Shown in pieces: positions 28,427 through 36,856 of a DNA stretch of 64,000 nt. Location: assembly GCF_001078375.1 (NCBI RefSeq), contig NZ_BBXI01000014.1, positions 62,001-126,000 on the forward strand. The letters run 5' to 3'. Origin of the DNA: Veillonella tobetsuensis. Its GTDB lineage: Bacteria > Bacillota > Negativicutes > Veillonellales > Veillonellaceae. The position numbers and the translations under genes are program-made. Below the pieces are notes generated by a model. It saw only the letters and a program-made list of their open reading frames with translations. It was not told the origin of the DNA and made no database searches. Each line of letters opens with the position of its first letter. Positions within the stretch are counted from its first letter, which is position 1.

Positions 28427-28479
28427 GATGATAGTGTGTATTATGAGAGAGTTTATATTACAACCTTACATGAAAGCAA

Positions 28480-29361
28480 TTAGGAAATCATTCCCTGTGC
28501 TTCCATGCGTGTAGATCGAATAACGGATTGAAATGAGTCCTTTTGGGAACTGCGTTTTCTGTCAGACATACGGATGGCTTGACCTAAATGCTTTAAGAAT
28601 AAATCTTGCACATAAGGATTTTCTCCAAGACCTTCATTCCAAATATCTACATTATAGCCTTGTTCTGTAAGAAGCGCATAAATCGAATCAGAACGATCGC
28701 CGCCGAGGTAATCCATTAAATGTGCAGAACCAATCAAAGCCAATGGCACAACGAGTATGTCCTTATGTCCCATACGTTCTACTAAGGTCAACGCTTGTTT
28801 AAATGTAGGGAAACCATTTGTAGTAAATACCGCTACATTAGGTGCTACCCCATACATGGCTTTCAATTGTAATGTAGAGAATTCCAATTGATTTTGTCCA
28901 TTTGCCATCAATAAAACCGATTTATTGAGAGATTTTGTATTGATATGACGCATAATTCCATCAATGGTTGCTTCATAATCATCAGCGTAGTTTTTCACCC
29001 CCAAGGATGTCAATAAAGGTTTGCCAATATTAACTTGGGTGAAGCCATATTCACTGCTGTGAAGAAATTTAAGAGCTTGTTTACGCATTTGTTGATAACA
29101 TTGATCTGCTACAAGAGTGATTGGTTGAATATAGACCTCATCTATCCCCTTGCGGCTAAATTCTTGCATGACCTCTGTGAAGGAAGAAATTGTATCGTCA
29201 TATTTTTCATTCCACTTTTCCACCAATGCATCAGACAAAAATACCCGTCGTACCTCTACATCTCTGTATAAGGAACGAACTTTAGACTCTATAGTACCAA
29301 TGGATGTTTCCACTGCTTCTTTATAAATTGATCCGAAGGATGCAATAATTATACCTTTCAT
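28480..29361 (-). CDS. CbiK-like protein with altered active-site residues
   Basis: This 293-residue paralogue of sirohydrochlorin cobaltochelatase starts at the ATG at 29361 (MKGIIIASFGSIYKEAVETS), with GGAGGT 5 nt upstream. The fold is clearly CbiK, but two of three metal-site positions differ by my alignment: GGEEFEKL becomes ADQCYQQM (Glu to Cys) and LLVGHGG becomes LLMANGQ (catalytic His to Asn). The third His survives in GSAHLMDYLGGDRSDS. It may bind a different metal, act as a tetrapyrrole-binding or regulatory protein, or be inactive. It has its own terminator and no signal peptide. Confidence 0.8.
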   Translation of the reverse strand: MKGIIIASFGSIYKEAVETSIGTIESKVRSLYRDVEVRRVFLSDALVEKWNEKYDDTISSFTEVMQEFSRKGIDEVYIQPITLVADQCYQQMRKQALKFLHSSEYGFTQVNIGKPLLTSLGVKNYADDYEATIDGIMRHINTKSLNKSVLLMANGQNQLEFSTLQLKAMYGVAPNVAVFTTNGFPTFKQALTLVERMGHKDILVVPLALIGSAHLMDYLGGDRSDSIYALLTEQGYNVDIWNEGLGENPYVQDLFLKHLGQAIRMSDRKRSSQKDSFQSVIRSTRMEAQGMIS

Positions 29362-29459
29362 ATGTGACCTCCATATACTCATATATATGAAATAGATTTC
29401 ATAATTGAAAACTATTATCAACTACTATGTATTAATAATACAAGATTAATATATGAAAG

Positions 29460-29675
29460 TCAATGAGAAATATTATCACTAATTTCATTTGTATAGGATA
29501 ATATTTCGGTATTATTTCCAATTAAATCCAACGTATAAATATTTTCTACAGTTTTATCTATACTACTCTTTAAAATTTTAACAGCTTCATTAGTAAAATT
29601 ACTCTTTATCACTAGTAACCATCCCTTATATTAAGAAACATCAATTTTCTGAAGTTTTTCCGGTGCCTCTGACAT
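29460..29675 (-). pseudogene. Small gene remnant with an internal stop
   Basis: From an ATG at 29675 a frame reads MSEAPEKLQKIDVS, then a TAA at 29631-29633, then stays open in the same frame for 57 codons (YKGWLLVIKSNFTNEAVKIL..., ending at 29460). The two parts read as one polypeptide broken by a nonsense codon; upstream, another TAA at 29691-29693 closes the frame. I do not recognise the family. An alternative is a genuine ~50-residue protein from the GTG after the stop, but its RBS is weak. Confidence 0.4.
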
Positions 29676-29711
29676 ATCGACAGCACGATCTTACTATAAT
29701 CCTCTATCTAT

Positions 29712-30170
29712 TTACGAGTTTATAGCAACTACAGCTCTATAGGTCGCTATGACTATAATCAACAACTTTATAACCAGCGGCATCTCGCTTTGTATTAACC
29801 AAAATATAAATACTATGTAGCTAAGAATAATAAAGCTCCATTTAAACTTACTTTTAGGAACTATATTAATTCCTAGCAATTTGCCGTGTAAGCCTAAAAA
29901 TACATAGAAAAATACCTTTGTTTGAGAACCACAATTCCTTAACGCTCGTTTATAAATAAATTTATATAGCTTTCGCCTTCTATATATAGGTCCTAATACA
30001 ACGCACGCATATAAAAATGCGGGAAACATGCCTTCTAAAACAGATAGTGAAAGCTCATAATTCATATCTTGTAGGCTGCCGATAAAGAAACCAACCAATA
30101 ATATTAACGAAGAAATCCATAGAAATCGTTGGTCATTTAGAAATGTTAGTAATACTCTCTCAACACACAA
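29712..30170 (-). CDS. Hypothetical membrane protein
   Basis: I do not recognise this 152-residue protein. It has about four hydrophobic segments: FLWISSLILLVGFFIGS (~17-33), MFPAFLYACVVLGPIY (~48-63), FFYVFLGLHGKLLGI (~87-101), and a C-terminal pair around WSFIILSYIVFIFWLI and LVIKLLIIVIATYRAVVAI. Basic loops (YRRRKLYKFIYKRALR) suggest a cytoplasmic loop. Initiation seems to be TTG, supported by AGGAG 6 nt upstream. It stands alone between CbiK paralogues and shows no clear tie to cobalamin. Confidence 0.6.
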   Translation of the reverse strand: MCVERVLLTFLNDQRFLWISSLILLVGFFIGSLQDMNYELSLSVLEGMFPAFLYACVVLGPIYRRRKLYKFIYKRALRNCGSQTKVFFYVFLGLHGKLLGINIVPKSKFKWSFIILSYIVFIFWLIQSEMPLVIKLLIIVIATYRAVVAINS

Positions 30171-30512
30171 ATTATCTCCTCCTATTATTAGTCAGTCTAT
30201 CCGCAATATGAAGCAGAATATTTCCGATAAACTCTATAAACTCTCTAATAGTTTAAAGAAACAATACAATACTTTATTATTTTTTAATCTATCTAATTAT
30301 ATAACATATTTTTATAAGATATGCCTACTAAAAGAACTCTGAAGAAGTGTTTCTTCTCTCTATAAATCATGTTTCAAATATATTTATATATCTAGATACA
30401 CAAGGTGAATCACTCATAATTATACCATTATAACTAATAAGAATATTAACCTCAAACATAAGAGCACTCTATATTTATCATAATATTTTATTAATAAACC
30501 CTTATATTATCT

Positions 30513-30565
30513 ATACTTGTACAGGTATGGGGTTTATTGACTTATACATCCTAACTTGCTACGAT
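30513..30565 (+). promoter_or_regulatory. Promoter and candidate operator of the exported CbiK gene
   Basis: TTGACT (30537-30542), a 17-bp spacer and TACGAT (30560-30565) form a plausible promoter. Just upstream, ATACTTGTACAGGTAT (30513-30528) is a 16-bp inverted repeat with one mismatched pair, suitable for a dimeric repressor or activator. The remainder of the 30171-30632 gap is AT-rich and holds no gene or recognisable cobalamin riboswitch. Which regulator binds is unknown. Confidence 0.45.
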
Positions 30566-30632
30566 TAATTATAGATTATATATATTTATGTCTGCATAGT
30601 CAGATGATGTTGTTTAATGAGGTGATTCACTT

Positions 30633-31634
30633 ATGTTTAGTGTAAAAAAACAAGCATTAACAGTTTCTGCTGCATTAGCGGCTTTCGCATTGACATTTGG
30701 TGCTCCTGTACTTGGTCACGCTGCATACCAATTAAATGATCAAGTAAAAGACCCTACTCCAGCATTAAAAGAAGCTTCTACAATCGGTGTTCGTACACAC
30801 AATACTGAAGCTTTACAAAACTTGCCAAACAAAGATGCTATCGTTGTTATGAGCTTTGGTACAACTTTCAAAGATACTCGTGCTAAAACAATTGATGCTA
30901 CTGTAGATGCTATTAAAGCAGCTCATCCAAATACAAAAGTAGTAACAGCTTTCACAAGCCACATTATTCGTGACCGTATCCAACAAAAAGAAGGTATTAC
31001 ATACCCAACTCCTGAAGAAGCATTAGCCCAATTGAAATCTGAAGGTTACTCTCGCGTAGCTTTGACATCCTTGGATGTTATCCCTGGCATGGAATACAAC
31101 TATGATGTAGCTGTTTATAACCTTTACAAAAACAACTTCAAAAAAATGACATTAGGCACTCCACTTATGTACTGGATGGGTCAAGAAGGTCAAACAGATG
31201 AAGTTATTCAAACAATTAAGGCTGTACAATCTCAATTCCCTAAAGTAGGCAAAGAAGATGCTGTTCTTATCATGGCTCATGGTACTCCGGATCCTGCAAA
31301 TGCTTACTATTCTGTAATTCAAGACCGTATCCATACTCTTGGCTTGAAAAATGTATTTGTCTACACTGTAGAAGGTACTCCAAATCTTGAACAAGTTATC
31401 CCTCAATTGAAATTACATGGTATTAAGCATGTTACATTGATGCCATTTATGATGGTTGCCGGCGACCATGCAAACAACGACATGGCTGGTGATGAACCAG
31501 ATTCCCATAAATCTATTCTTGAAAAAGAAGGCTTCAAAGTAGATACTTACCTTCATGGTTTAGGTGAAAACCAAAACATCCGTAAATTGTTCGTTGAACG
31601 TGCAAATGAATCTTGGGACGCTTTACAAAAATAA
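30633..31634 (+). CDS. Exported sirohydrochlorin cobaltochelatase-like protein (CbiK-P type)
   Basis: This 333-residue CbiK homologue has an N-terminal signal peptide (KKQALTVSAALAAFALTFG ... GHAAYQLN), so it should act in the periplasm. The three metal-site positions are kept: Glu in IPGMEYNYDV, His in LIMAHGTPDPAN, and His in MVAGDHANNDMAGDEPDS. Desulfovibrio has a periplasmic CbiK of this kind, reported to bind haem and thought to act in metal or tetrapyrrole handling rather than B12 synthesis. It is followed 51 nt later by an ABC-importer lipoprotein. Codon use is typical of a well-expressed gene. RBS GAGGTGAT precedes the ATG. Confidence 0.88.
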   Translation: MFSVKKQALTVSAALAAFALTFGAPVLGHAAYQLNDQVKDPTPALKEASTIGVRTHNTEALQNLPNKDAIVVMSFGTTFKDTRAKTIDATVDAIKAAHPNTKVVTAFTSHIIRDRIQQKEGITYPTPEEALAQLKSEGYSRVALTSLDVIPGMEYNYDVAVYNLYKNNFKKMTLGTPLMYWMGQEGQTDEVIQTIKAVQSQFPKVGKEDAVLIMAHGTPDPANAYYSVIQDRIHTLGLKNVFVYTVEGTPNLEQVIPQLKLHGIKHVTLMPFMMVAGDHANNDMAGDEPDSHKSILEKEGFKVDTYLHGLGENQNIRKLFVERANESWDALQK

Positions 31635-31685
31635 TCAATTTACAATTTAACTAGTATCGTTATATAACGTACATAGGAGTACATC

Positions 31686-32627
31686 ATGAAAAAACTACTA
31701 TTTTGTAGTCTTGCTTTGGTCATGATCGTACTAGCAATAGCTGGGTGTGGTAAAACCACATCCAGCTCTTCTGCTACTACGAAGGAACTTACCTTTAATG
31801 GTGAAACCTACACTGTACCAAAGGATCCGCAACGCATCGCCGTTCTTTCAAATTCTGTATTGTCCATGCTATACGCAGTAGATGGAAAGGCAGTTTCCCG
31901 AGCTAGCACAACAGATAAGTTAGCGCCAGACTTAGAAGCATTACCAGCATTAGGTCAAACGGCTAACATCAATATGGAACAATTGTTAGGTTTAAAACCA
32001 GATGTGGTATTGGGTTTGGAAAACCAACATAAAAAATATGAATCCCAATTACAATCTAACAATATTCCAGCCGTACTTTTCAATTACGATGGTATCAAGG
32101 ATAATGTGCCAATGCTAACATTCCTTGGAGAGTTAACAAACCATCAAGATAAGGCTAAATCCGTTATTGCCACCTATGAAAGTAATATTCAAAAGGTAAA
32201 GGATGCCATTAAAAACCAACAACCTGCACGTGTTGCCGTATTGCGTGCTACCGGTAAAGGTGTGACAGCCGAAACCGACGAAGCGGTAACTGCATCTATG
32301 GTCAAAGAATTAGGTATGACAAATGTTGTAACATCTCACCTAGATGGTACAGCTAAAGATAAAACGGTACCGTATTCTCTTGAAACATTAACCGCTGATA
32401 ACCCTGATATTATCTTCGTCGTTACCATGGGTAAAGAAGAAGAAATTACAAAGGCCATGAAGAAATCTATGACAGATAATCCTGCATGGGCTAATCTTAA
32501 GGCTGTACAAAACAACCGTGTCATCTACTTACCATCTAAACTATTCCTACTTAACCCAGGTCTACAAACACCTGAGGCTATGGCTCGTTTAGTGAAAGAA
32601 GCATATGGCGTTGATGTTACATTTTAA
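31686..32627 (+). CDS. ABC importer substrate-binding lipoprotein (BtuF/FecB type)
   Basis: This 313-residue lipoprotein has the lipobox IAGC at 18-21 after a hydrophobic signal. The remainder is a type III periplasmic binding protein: DPQRIAVLSNSVLSMLYAVD, LLGLKPDVVLG, and a C-terminal LLNPGLQTPEAMARLV. Members bind vitamin B12, haem or Fe-siderophores; the cobalamin neighbourhood favours a corrinoid, cobalt chelate or tetrapyrrole. It follows the exported chelatase on the plus strand and converges on the ATPase/permease pair on the minus strand, with a shared bidirectional terminator between. Confidence 0.88.
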   Translation: MKKLLFCSLALVMIVLAIAGCGKTTSSSSATTKELTFNGETYTVPKDPQRIAVLSNSVLSMLYAVDGKAVSRASTTDKLAPDLEALPALGQTANINMEQLLGLKPDVVLGLENQHKKYESQLQSNNIPAVLFNYDGIKDNVPMLTFLGELTNHQDKAKSVIATYESNIQKVKDAIKNQQPARVAVLRATGKGVTAETDEAVTASMVKELGMTNVVTSHLDGTAKDKTVPYSLETLTADNPDIIFVVTMGKEEEITKAMKKSMTDNPAWANLKAVQNNRVIYLPSKLFLLNPGLQTPEAMARLVKEAYGVDVTF

Positions 32628-32643
32628 CATATCCTAACATACT

Positions 32644-32679
32644 AAAGAGGGCATTCCCCATTTTGGGAATGCCCTCTTT
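32644..32679. terminator. Bidirectional terminator between convergent importer genes
   Basis: AAAGAGGGCATTCCC and GGGAATGCCCTCTTT form a long perfect stem with a short loop; both strands end in T-runs. It separates the plus-strand binding-protein gene from the minus-strand ATPase gene. Confidence 0.93.
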
Positions 32680-32697
32680 CACTATTAGTCTAGCTAT

Positions 32698-33480
32698 CTA
32701 CTCAACTAAACCTTTTACGCGTACATATTGTTTATCATCAAAGGTATCGATTTGTACATCTACGGAAAATACATCTCTAAATAGTTCATCCGATACGATT
32801 TCTTTCGTGTCTCCAGCTGTCACTAAATGACCATCTTTTATAATAGCCATATAATGAGAATATTGTACGGCTTGTGTCAATTCATGGAGTACCATCAATA
32901 CGGTTAACCCTTGTTCATCGTTTAATCGTTTTAACAATTCCATGATTTCTAGTTGATGGTTAATATCTAAGTATGTTGTTGGTTCGTCTAACACTAATAA
33001 TTTTGGTTGTTGTGCTAACGCCATAGCAATCCATACCCGTTGCCGTTCACCACCAGATAAGGAGGGAATTAATTGATTCCGTAAATGATTCGTTTTTGTA
33101 ATTCCTAATGCATAGTCAACGATTTCTCGGTCCTCTTTGGCCGTATTCTTCCACCACATTTGGTATGGATAGCGTCCACAATATACCAATTCTTCTACGG
33201 TCATATCCTTTGGCATATTAGGCACCTGTGGCAGAAACGCCATTTGACGTGCCAATTCATTTTGTGAATACGACTGTAATGGTTTACCTAAAATAGTCAC
33301 ACATTCACGAGGACTATGAATATATCCAATCATAGACCGTAAGAGTGTACTTTTACCACAACCATTAGGCCCGATTAAAGTCGTTATTTTACCAGTAGGG
33401 ACAGATACATTAATATCATGTAAAATATGACGACCTCCGAGAGTGACGGATAACTGATTTACATCAATAGCCGTATTCAT
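32698..33480 (-). CDS. ABC importer ATPase (FecE/BtuD type)
   Basis: This 260-residue nucleotide-binding subunit powers the importer. Walker A is GPNGCGKSTLL (37-47), the Q-loop AFLPQVPNMPKDM follows at ~80, the signature LSGGERQRVWIAMALAQQP is at ~140, and Walker B is LLVLDEPTTYLD (~160). Its start overlaps the permease stop, so the two are translationally coupled. Substrate is predicted to be a corrinoid, haem or chelated metal, as for the binding lipoprotein. Confidence 0.94.
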   Translation of the reverse strand: MNTAIDVNQLSVTLGGRHILHDINVSVPTGKITTLIGPNGCGKSTLLRSMIGYIHSPRECVTILGKPLQSYSQNELARQMAFLPQVPNMPKDMTVEELVYCGRYPYQMWWKNTAKEDREIVDYALGITKTNHLRNQLIPSLSGGERQRVWIAMALAQQPKLLVLDEPTTYLDINHQLEIMELLKRLNDEQGLTVLMVLHELTQAVQYSHYMAIIKDGHLVTAGDTKEIVSDELFRDVFSVDVQIDTFDDKQYVRVKGLVE

Positions 33481-34475
33481 TAGTTATCCCTCCTCAATAG
33501 ATATAAGAAGAATGGCGCCCCAAAGAATGCCATGATAATGCCAACCGGTACCTCAATTGGACTCCACATAACACGCCCTACCGTATCACTAACAACGAGG
33601 ACGAGTGCCCCTAATAATGCAGAGCCGGGGAGTAAATACGCATAATCATTACCGATTATAAGACGTAACATATGCGGTATAACGAGGCCTACGAAACCGA
33701 TTAAGCCCGCAATACTAACGGCACCTGCTGCTAATAGAGCTGCAACAGCAGTCATAATAAACCGCGTTTGTTCTACCTTAAGGCCTAGCCCCTTTGCTGT
33801 TTCATCACCTAAACTTAAAATAGTAAGACGTTTGGCACCTAAACAGGCAAAGATAAGACCGACTAACGCGTATGGGAACAGAACCTCTACTTGAGGCCAA
33901 CTGCGTGCAGCCAAGCCCCCCACCATCCAAAGTAAGGCTCCTTGCACACGATCTCCATAGAATACAAGTAGTGCAGAAATACCAGAGCCTAAAAAAGCAG
34001 CCACCGCAACACCAGCCAAGATGATACGGCTTGGGCGTACACCATTCTTCCAAGCAAGAGCATATACCATCAACGCCGCAGCCATAGCACCTATAAAGGC
34101 GACAAGAGGCACAATATGATCATAGCCAGGGAAAAGAATAAATATAATAACACCGGCAAGTCCAGCACCGGAGGAAACGCCAACGATTTGAGGATCTGCT
34201 AAAGGGTTCTTCATAACCGCCTGTAAAATGGCACCCGATACGGCTAAACAAGCACCAACTAATGCGGCAACAATATTACGAGGCAACCTAATATTCCAAA
34301 TGATTTGCGATGCTGTATCTGTTAGCTCACTAGCCCACAATGTGTGCCAAATCTCCGATAGTGACACCGGTGTGGAGCCCCAAATCAGTGAGATAATCAT
34401 GCTAGCTATGACAGCAATAACCAAGACAATAATAACTGATATGCGAAATAGTTTTCGTTCATTCAGAGAGTCCAC
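33480..34475 (-). CDS. ABC importer permease (FecCD/BtuC family)
   Basis: This 331-residue polytopic permease has about ten membrane segments. FecCD hallmarks are IWNIRLPRNIVAALVGACLA (~57-76), QAVMKNPLADPQIVGVSSGA, GLIGFVGLVIPHMLRL (the coupling region) and PVGIIMAFFGAPFFLYLL at the end. The start is set at the GTG at 34475 because AAAGGAGAGG lies 6-8 nt upstream; the frame is open to a TTG at 34496, which overlaps that RBS. It forms an operon with the ATPase. Confidence 0.92.
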   Translation of the reverse strand: MDSLNERKLFRISVIIVLVIAVIASMIISLIWGSTPVSLSEIWHTLWASELTDTASQIIWNIRLPRNIVAALVGACLAVSGAILQAVMKNPLADPQIVGVSSGAGLAGVIIFILFPGYDHIVPLVAFIGAMAAALMVYALAWKNGVRPSRIILAGVAVAAFLGSGISALLVFYGDRVQGALLWMVGGLAARSWPQVEVLFPYALVGLIFACLGAKRLTILSLGDETAKGLGLKVEQTRFIMTAVAALLAAGAVSIAGLIGFVGLVIPHMLRLIIGNDYAYLLPGSALLGALVLVVSDTVGRVMWSPIEVPVGIIMAFFGAPFFLYLLRRDN

Positions 34476-34550
34476 AGTAACCTCTCCTTTCACCAATACA
34501 TGATACTATCAGCACCCGTATTATACATATAAACCTCATAATAGATACAG

Positions 34551-34589
34551 TAAAACCCGAATCGCCCCCAATAAGCAACGATTCGGGTT
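34551..34589 (-). terminator. Terminator of the cbiDETFGHJC operon
   Basis: AACCCGAATCG and CGATTCGGGTT form an 11-bp stem with a ~14-base loop just after the cbiC stop; the minus strand continues TTTT. It separates the corrin operon from the downstream permease gene. Confidence 0.85.
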
Positions 34590-34594
34590 AACTA

Positions 34595-35260
34595 TTATTT
34601 AGATTCTTTGCCTTCTACGAAGAGCATATCGTTGCGTTTTACATCTGTGTAAAGCAATGCATTACATACGGAAGCAGCGATTGGGCTACCACCCTTGTTA
34701 CCTTTTACAGTGATATAAGGAACTGGGGATACTTCCATTAAATAATCTTTAGATTCCGCAGCGCCAACAAAGCCTACAGGAATACCAATGATAAGAGCTG
34801 GTTTAATACCTTCTTCAAGAGCTAAACGCAATACTTCATACAATGCAGTTGGCGCATTACCAATAGCAACGATTTGGCCTTCTAGTTGTTTGCCAAATGT
34901 ACGCATAGCAGCGATAGAACGTGTTACGCCCAATTCTTTAGCCATTTTAGCTACGTTTTCATCTTTGATTAAGCAATGTACTTCATTGCCACGAAGTTTA
35001 AGGGCTGGTTTAGAAATACCTGTGCGAACCATTTCTACGTCAGTGTAAATATCTGCACCATTGTCTAATGCTTCGATACCTTTTTGAACAGCGTCAGGGC
35101 TCATTTTTACGAGTTGAGCATATTCAACGTCACCAGATGCGTGAACTGTACGAGATACAACGCGTACTTCATCATCAGTTAAACCTAAATCCTTTACATA
35201 ATCGTAAATGATTTCCATACTCTTATCTTCAATAGCTTTAGGATTTTTAACGTAATCCAT
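34595..35260 (-). CDS. cbiC: Precorrin-8X / cobalt-precorrin-8 methylmutase CbiC
   Basis: CbiC moves the C11 methyl to C12, giving (cobalt-)hydrogenobyrinate. I place the start at the ATG at 35260 (MDYVKNPKAIEDKSMEII; 221 aa), with GGGAGG 7 nt upstream inside the end of cbiJ; the longer frame lacks an RBS. The catalytic-His segment SRTVHASGDVEYAQLV is near 42, and GIPVGFVGAAESKDYLM near 171 is characteristic. It is the last gene of the cbiDETFGHJC block. Confidence 0.93.
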   Translation of the reverse strand: MDYVKNPKAIEDKSMEIIYDYVKDLGLTDDEVRVVSRTVHASGDVEYAQLVKMSPDAVQKGIEALDNGADIYTDVEMVRTGISKPALKLRGNEVHCLIKDENVAKMAKELGVTRSIAAMRTFGKQLEGQIVAIGNAPTALYEVLRLALEEGIKPALIIGIPVGFVGAAESKDYLMEVSPVPYITVKGNKGGSPIAASVCNALLYTDVKRNDMLFVEGKESK

Positions 35261-36035
35261 TAGTGTCCTCCCATAATTTGAAAAATTCATCATTCGATGA
35301 TACCACAGGGCATTCGAGTTTTACCCGCGGACGATCGATAACAATAACGTGGATGCCAAGGTCGATGGCAGCCTGTAATTTCGTATCAGCACCACCTACG
35401 AGGCCAGAGTTTTTCATAACCACAACGCTCGCCTTTGTATCGTGGAACATAATGCGGTTCATATCGTAAGAAAATGGACCTTGTACGGCAACGATCCGTT
35501 TAGGACTCACATTGAGGTCCTCCATCATTTGCAACACCTCAGCAGTTGGCAAAATACGTGTCCACACTTCACAGTCTCGCAAAGCTTCAGATTCAGCAAA
35601 GATGTGCATTGTCTTACTACCAGTAGTCAAATATACATGGTTATTATTTTCTTTTGCTAACTTGCCTGCTAGATTAGCTGCTTCTGTTTCATCCACTACG
35701 ATATGCAACTTATCATAGTCTGGCAATGGTACCTCTTTTCGTTCAAACCGAACAAAAGGGATACCCATCGCCTTAGCTGCATCTTGAGCCGTTGCGGTCA
35801 CAATAGCCGCATACGGATGGCTTGCATCGATGAGTAGGCGCACATTGTGCTCCTTAATCAATTGTTGCATAGCCTCTTGGTCAAGACGGCCTGTATGAAC
35901 TGTAATGCCTTCATGAGCTGCCAATTCCGCCCCATATTGGCTCACAACCGTCACGAGAACCTCTTCACCGGTTCGTTCTTGAATATCTACCGCTAAGGTT
36001 CGACCATCCAAGGTACCAGCGATGACCCAAATCAT
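35247..36035 (-). CDS. cbiJ: Precorrin-6A / cobalt-precorrin-6A reductase CbiJ
   Basis: CbiJ reduces the corrin ring with NAD(P)H. The 262-residue protein starts MIWVIAGTLDGRTLA and contains LLIDASHPYAAIVTATAQ (~90), PFVRFERKE, VYLTTGSKTMHIFA and VAVQGPFSYDMNRIMFHD, the usual CbiJ/CobK series. It overlaps both cbiH and cbiC by short stretches, so translation is coupled. Confidence 0.93.
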   Translation of the reverse strand: MIWVIAGTLDGRTLAVDIQERTGEEVLVTVVSQYGAELAAHEGITVHTGRLDQEAMQQLIKEHNVRLLIDASHPYAAIVTATAQDAAKAMGIPFVRFERKEVPLPDYDKLHIVVDETEAANLAGKLAKENNNHVYLTTGSKTMHIFAESEALRDCEVWTRILPTAEVLQMMEDLNVSPKRIVAVQGPFSYDMNRIMFHDTKASVVVMKNSGLVGGADTKLQAAIDLGIHVIVIDRPRVKLECPVVSSNDEFFKLWEDTNGLR

Positions 36036-36856
36036 AATTTATAGCCTCGAGGTGTAATCATACGACCATTTTCAACATAAGTTTGGCTGTTACCAATGAT
36101 AACAAGTGTTTGCATATCCACTTCTTCTTTTGTGAAGTTTTCAAGGTCAGAGATAACCATGTGTTGACCTGGACGGCCTGCTTTTTGCACGATACCTACT
36201 GGTGTTTTAGGGTCGCGGTATTGAAGAACGATTTCACGTACTTCTTCTAAGTGAGTAACGCGTTTTTTACTGCGTGGGTTGTACAAGGAAATAACCATGT
36301 CACCTTGCGCACAAAGATCAGCACGTTTTTTGATAAGATCCCATGGAGTCATCAAGTCACTAAGAGAAATAACAGCAAAGTCATGCATCAATGGTGCACC
36401 CAAAACAGATGCTGCTACGTTTACAGCACTAAGTCCTGGTACGATATCTACAGAAGGACGTGTGTCAGCTGGTACTTTGTTAGCAAGCTCCAATACAAGA
36501 CCTGCCATACCGTATACACCAGAGTCACCAGAGGATACTACGACTACTTGATGGCCTGCTACTGCAAGGTCAACAGCTTGTTGGCAACGATCTACTTCTT
36601 GCATCATCGCTGTACCAACAGTCTCTTTACCTTCGATAAGTTCTTTAATCAAATCAAGATATGTTAAATAACCGACTACACGATCTGCCGCTAAAATTGC
36701 TTCCCGTGCTTGTGGTGTCATAAATTCAGCGTCCCCAGGGCCAATGCCGATTACTTTGATGTTACCTGTGCAATGGCTACCGTTGTTTTGGGATACACCG
36801 TTTTGTGTTGTATTAATATTTGGCTCTTGGCCGCTAGTAATGCCGTTGTCTCGCAT
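36032..36856 (-). CDS. cbiH: Precorrin-3B / cobalt-factor III C17-methyltransferase CbiH
   Basis: CbiH methylates C17 and drives ring contraction. The core starts at GNIKVIGIGPGDAEFMTPQA and includes VVVVSSGDSGVYGMAGLVLE and VDIVPGLSAVNVAASVLGAP. The start is uncertain: an ATG at 36856 (MRDNGITSGQEPN) has AGGA and GGAG upstream and gives an unusual ~30-residue polar leader overlapping cbiG by about 100 nt; the frame stays open to 36961. The polar leader has no family counterpart that I know of. Confidence 0.9.
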   Translation of the reverse strand: MRDNGITSGQEPNINTTQNGVSQNNGSHCTGNIKVIGIGPGDAEFMTPQAREAILAADRVVGYLTYLDLIKELIEGKETVGTAMMQEVDRCQQAVDLAVAGHQVVVVSSGDSGVYGMAGLVLELANKVPADTRPSVDIVPGLSAVNVAASVLGAPLMHDFAVISLSDLMTPWDLIKKRADLCAQGDMVISLYNPRSKKRVTHLEEVREIVLQYRDPKTPVGIVQKAGRPGQHMVISDLENFTKEEVDMQTLVIIGNSQTYVENGRMITPRGYKL

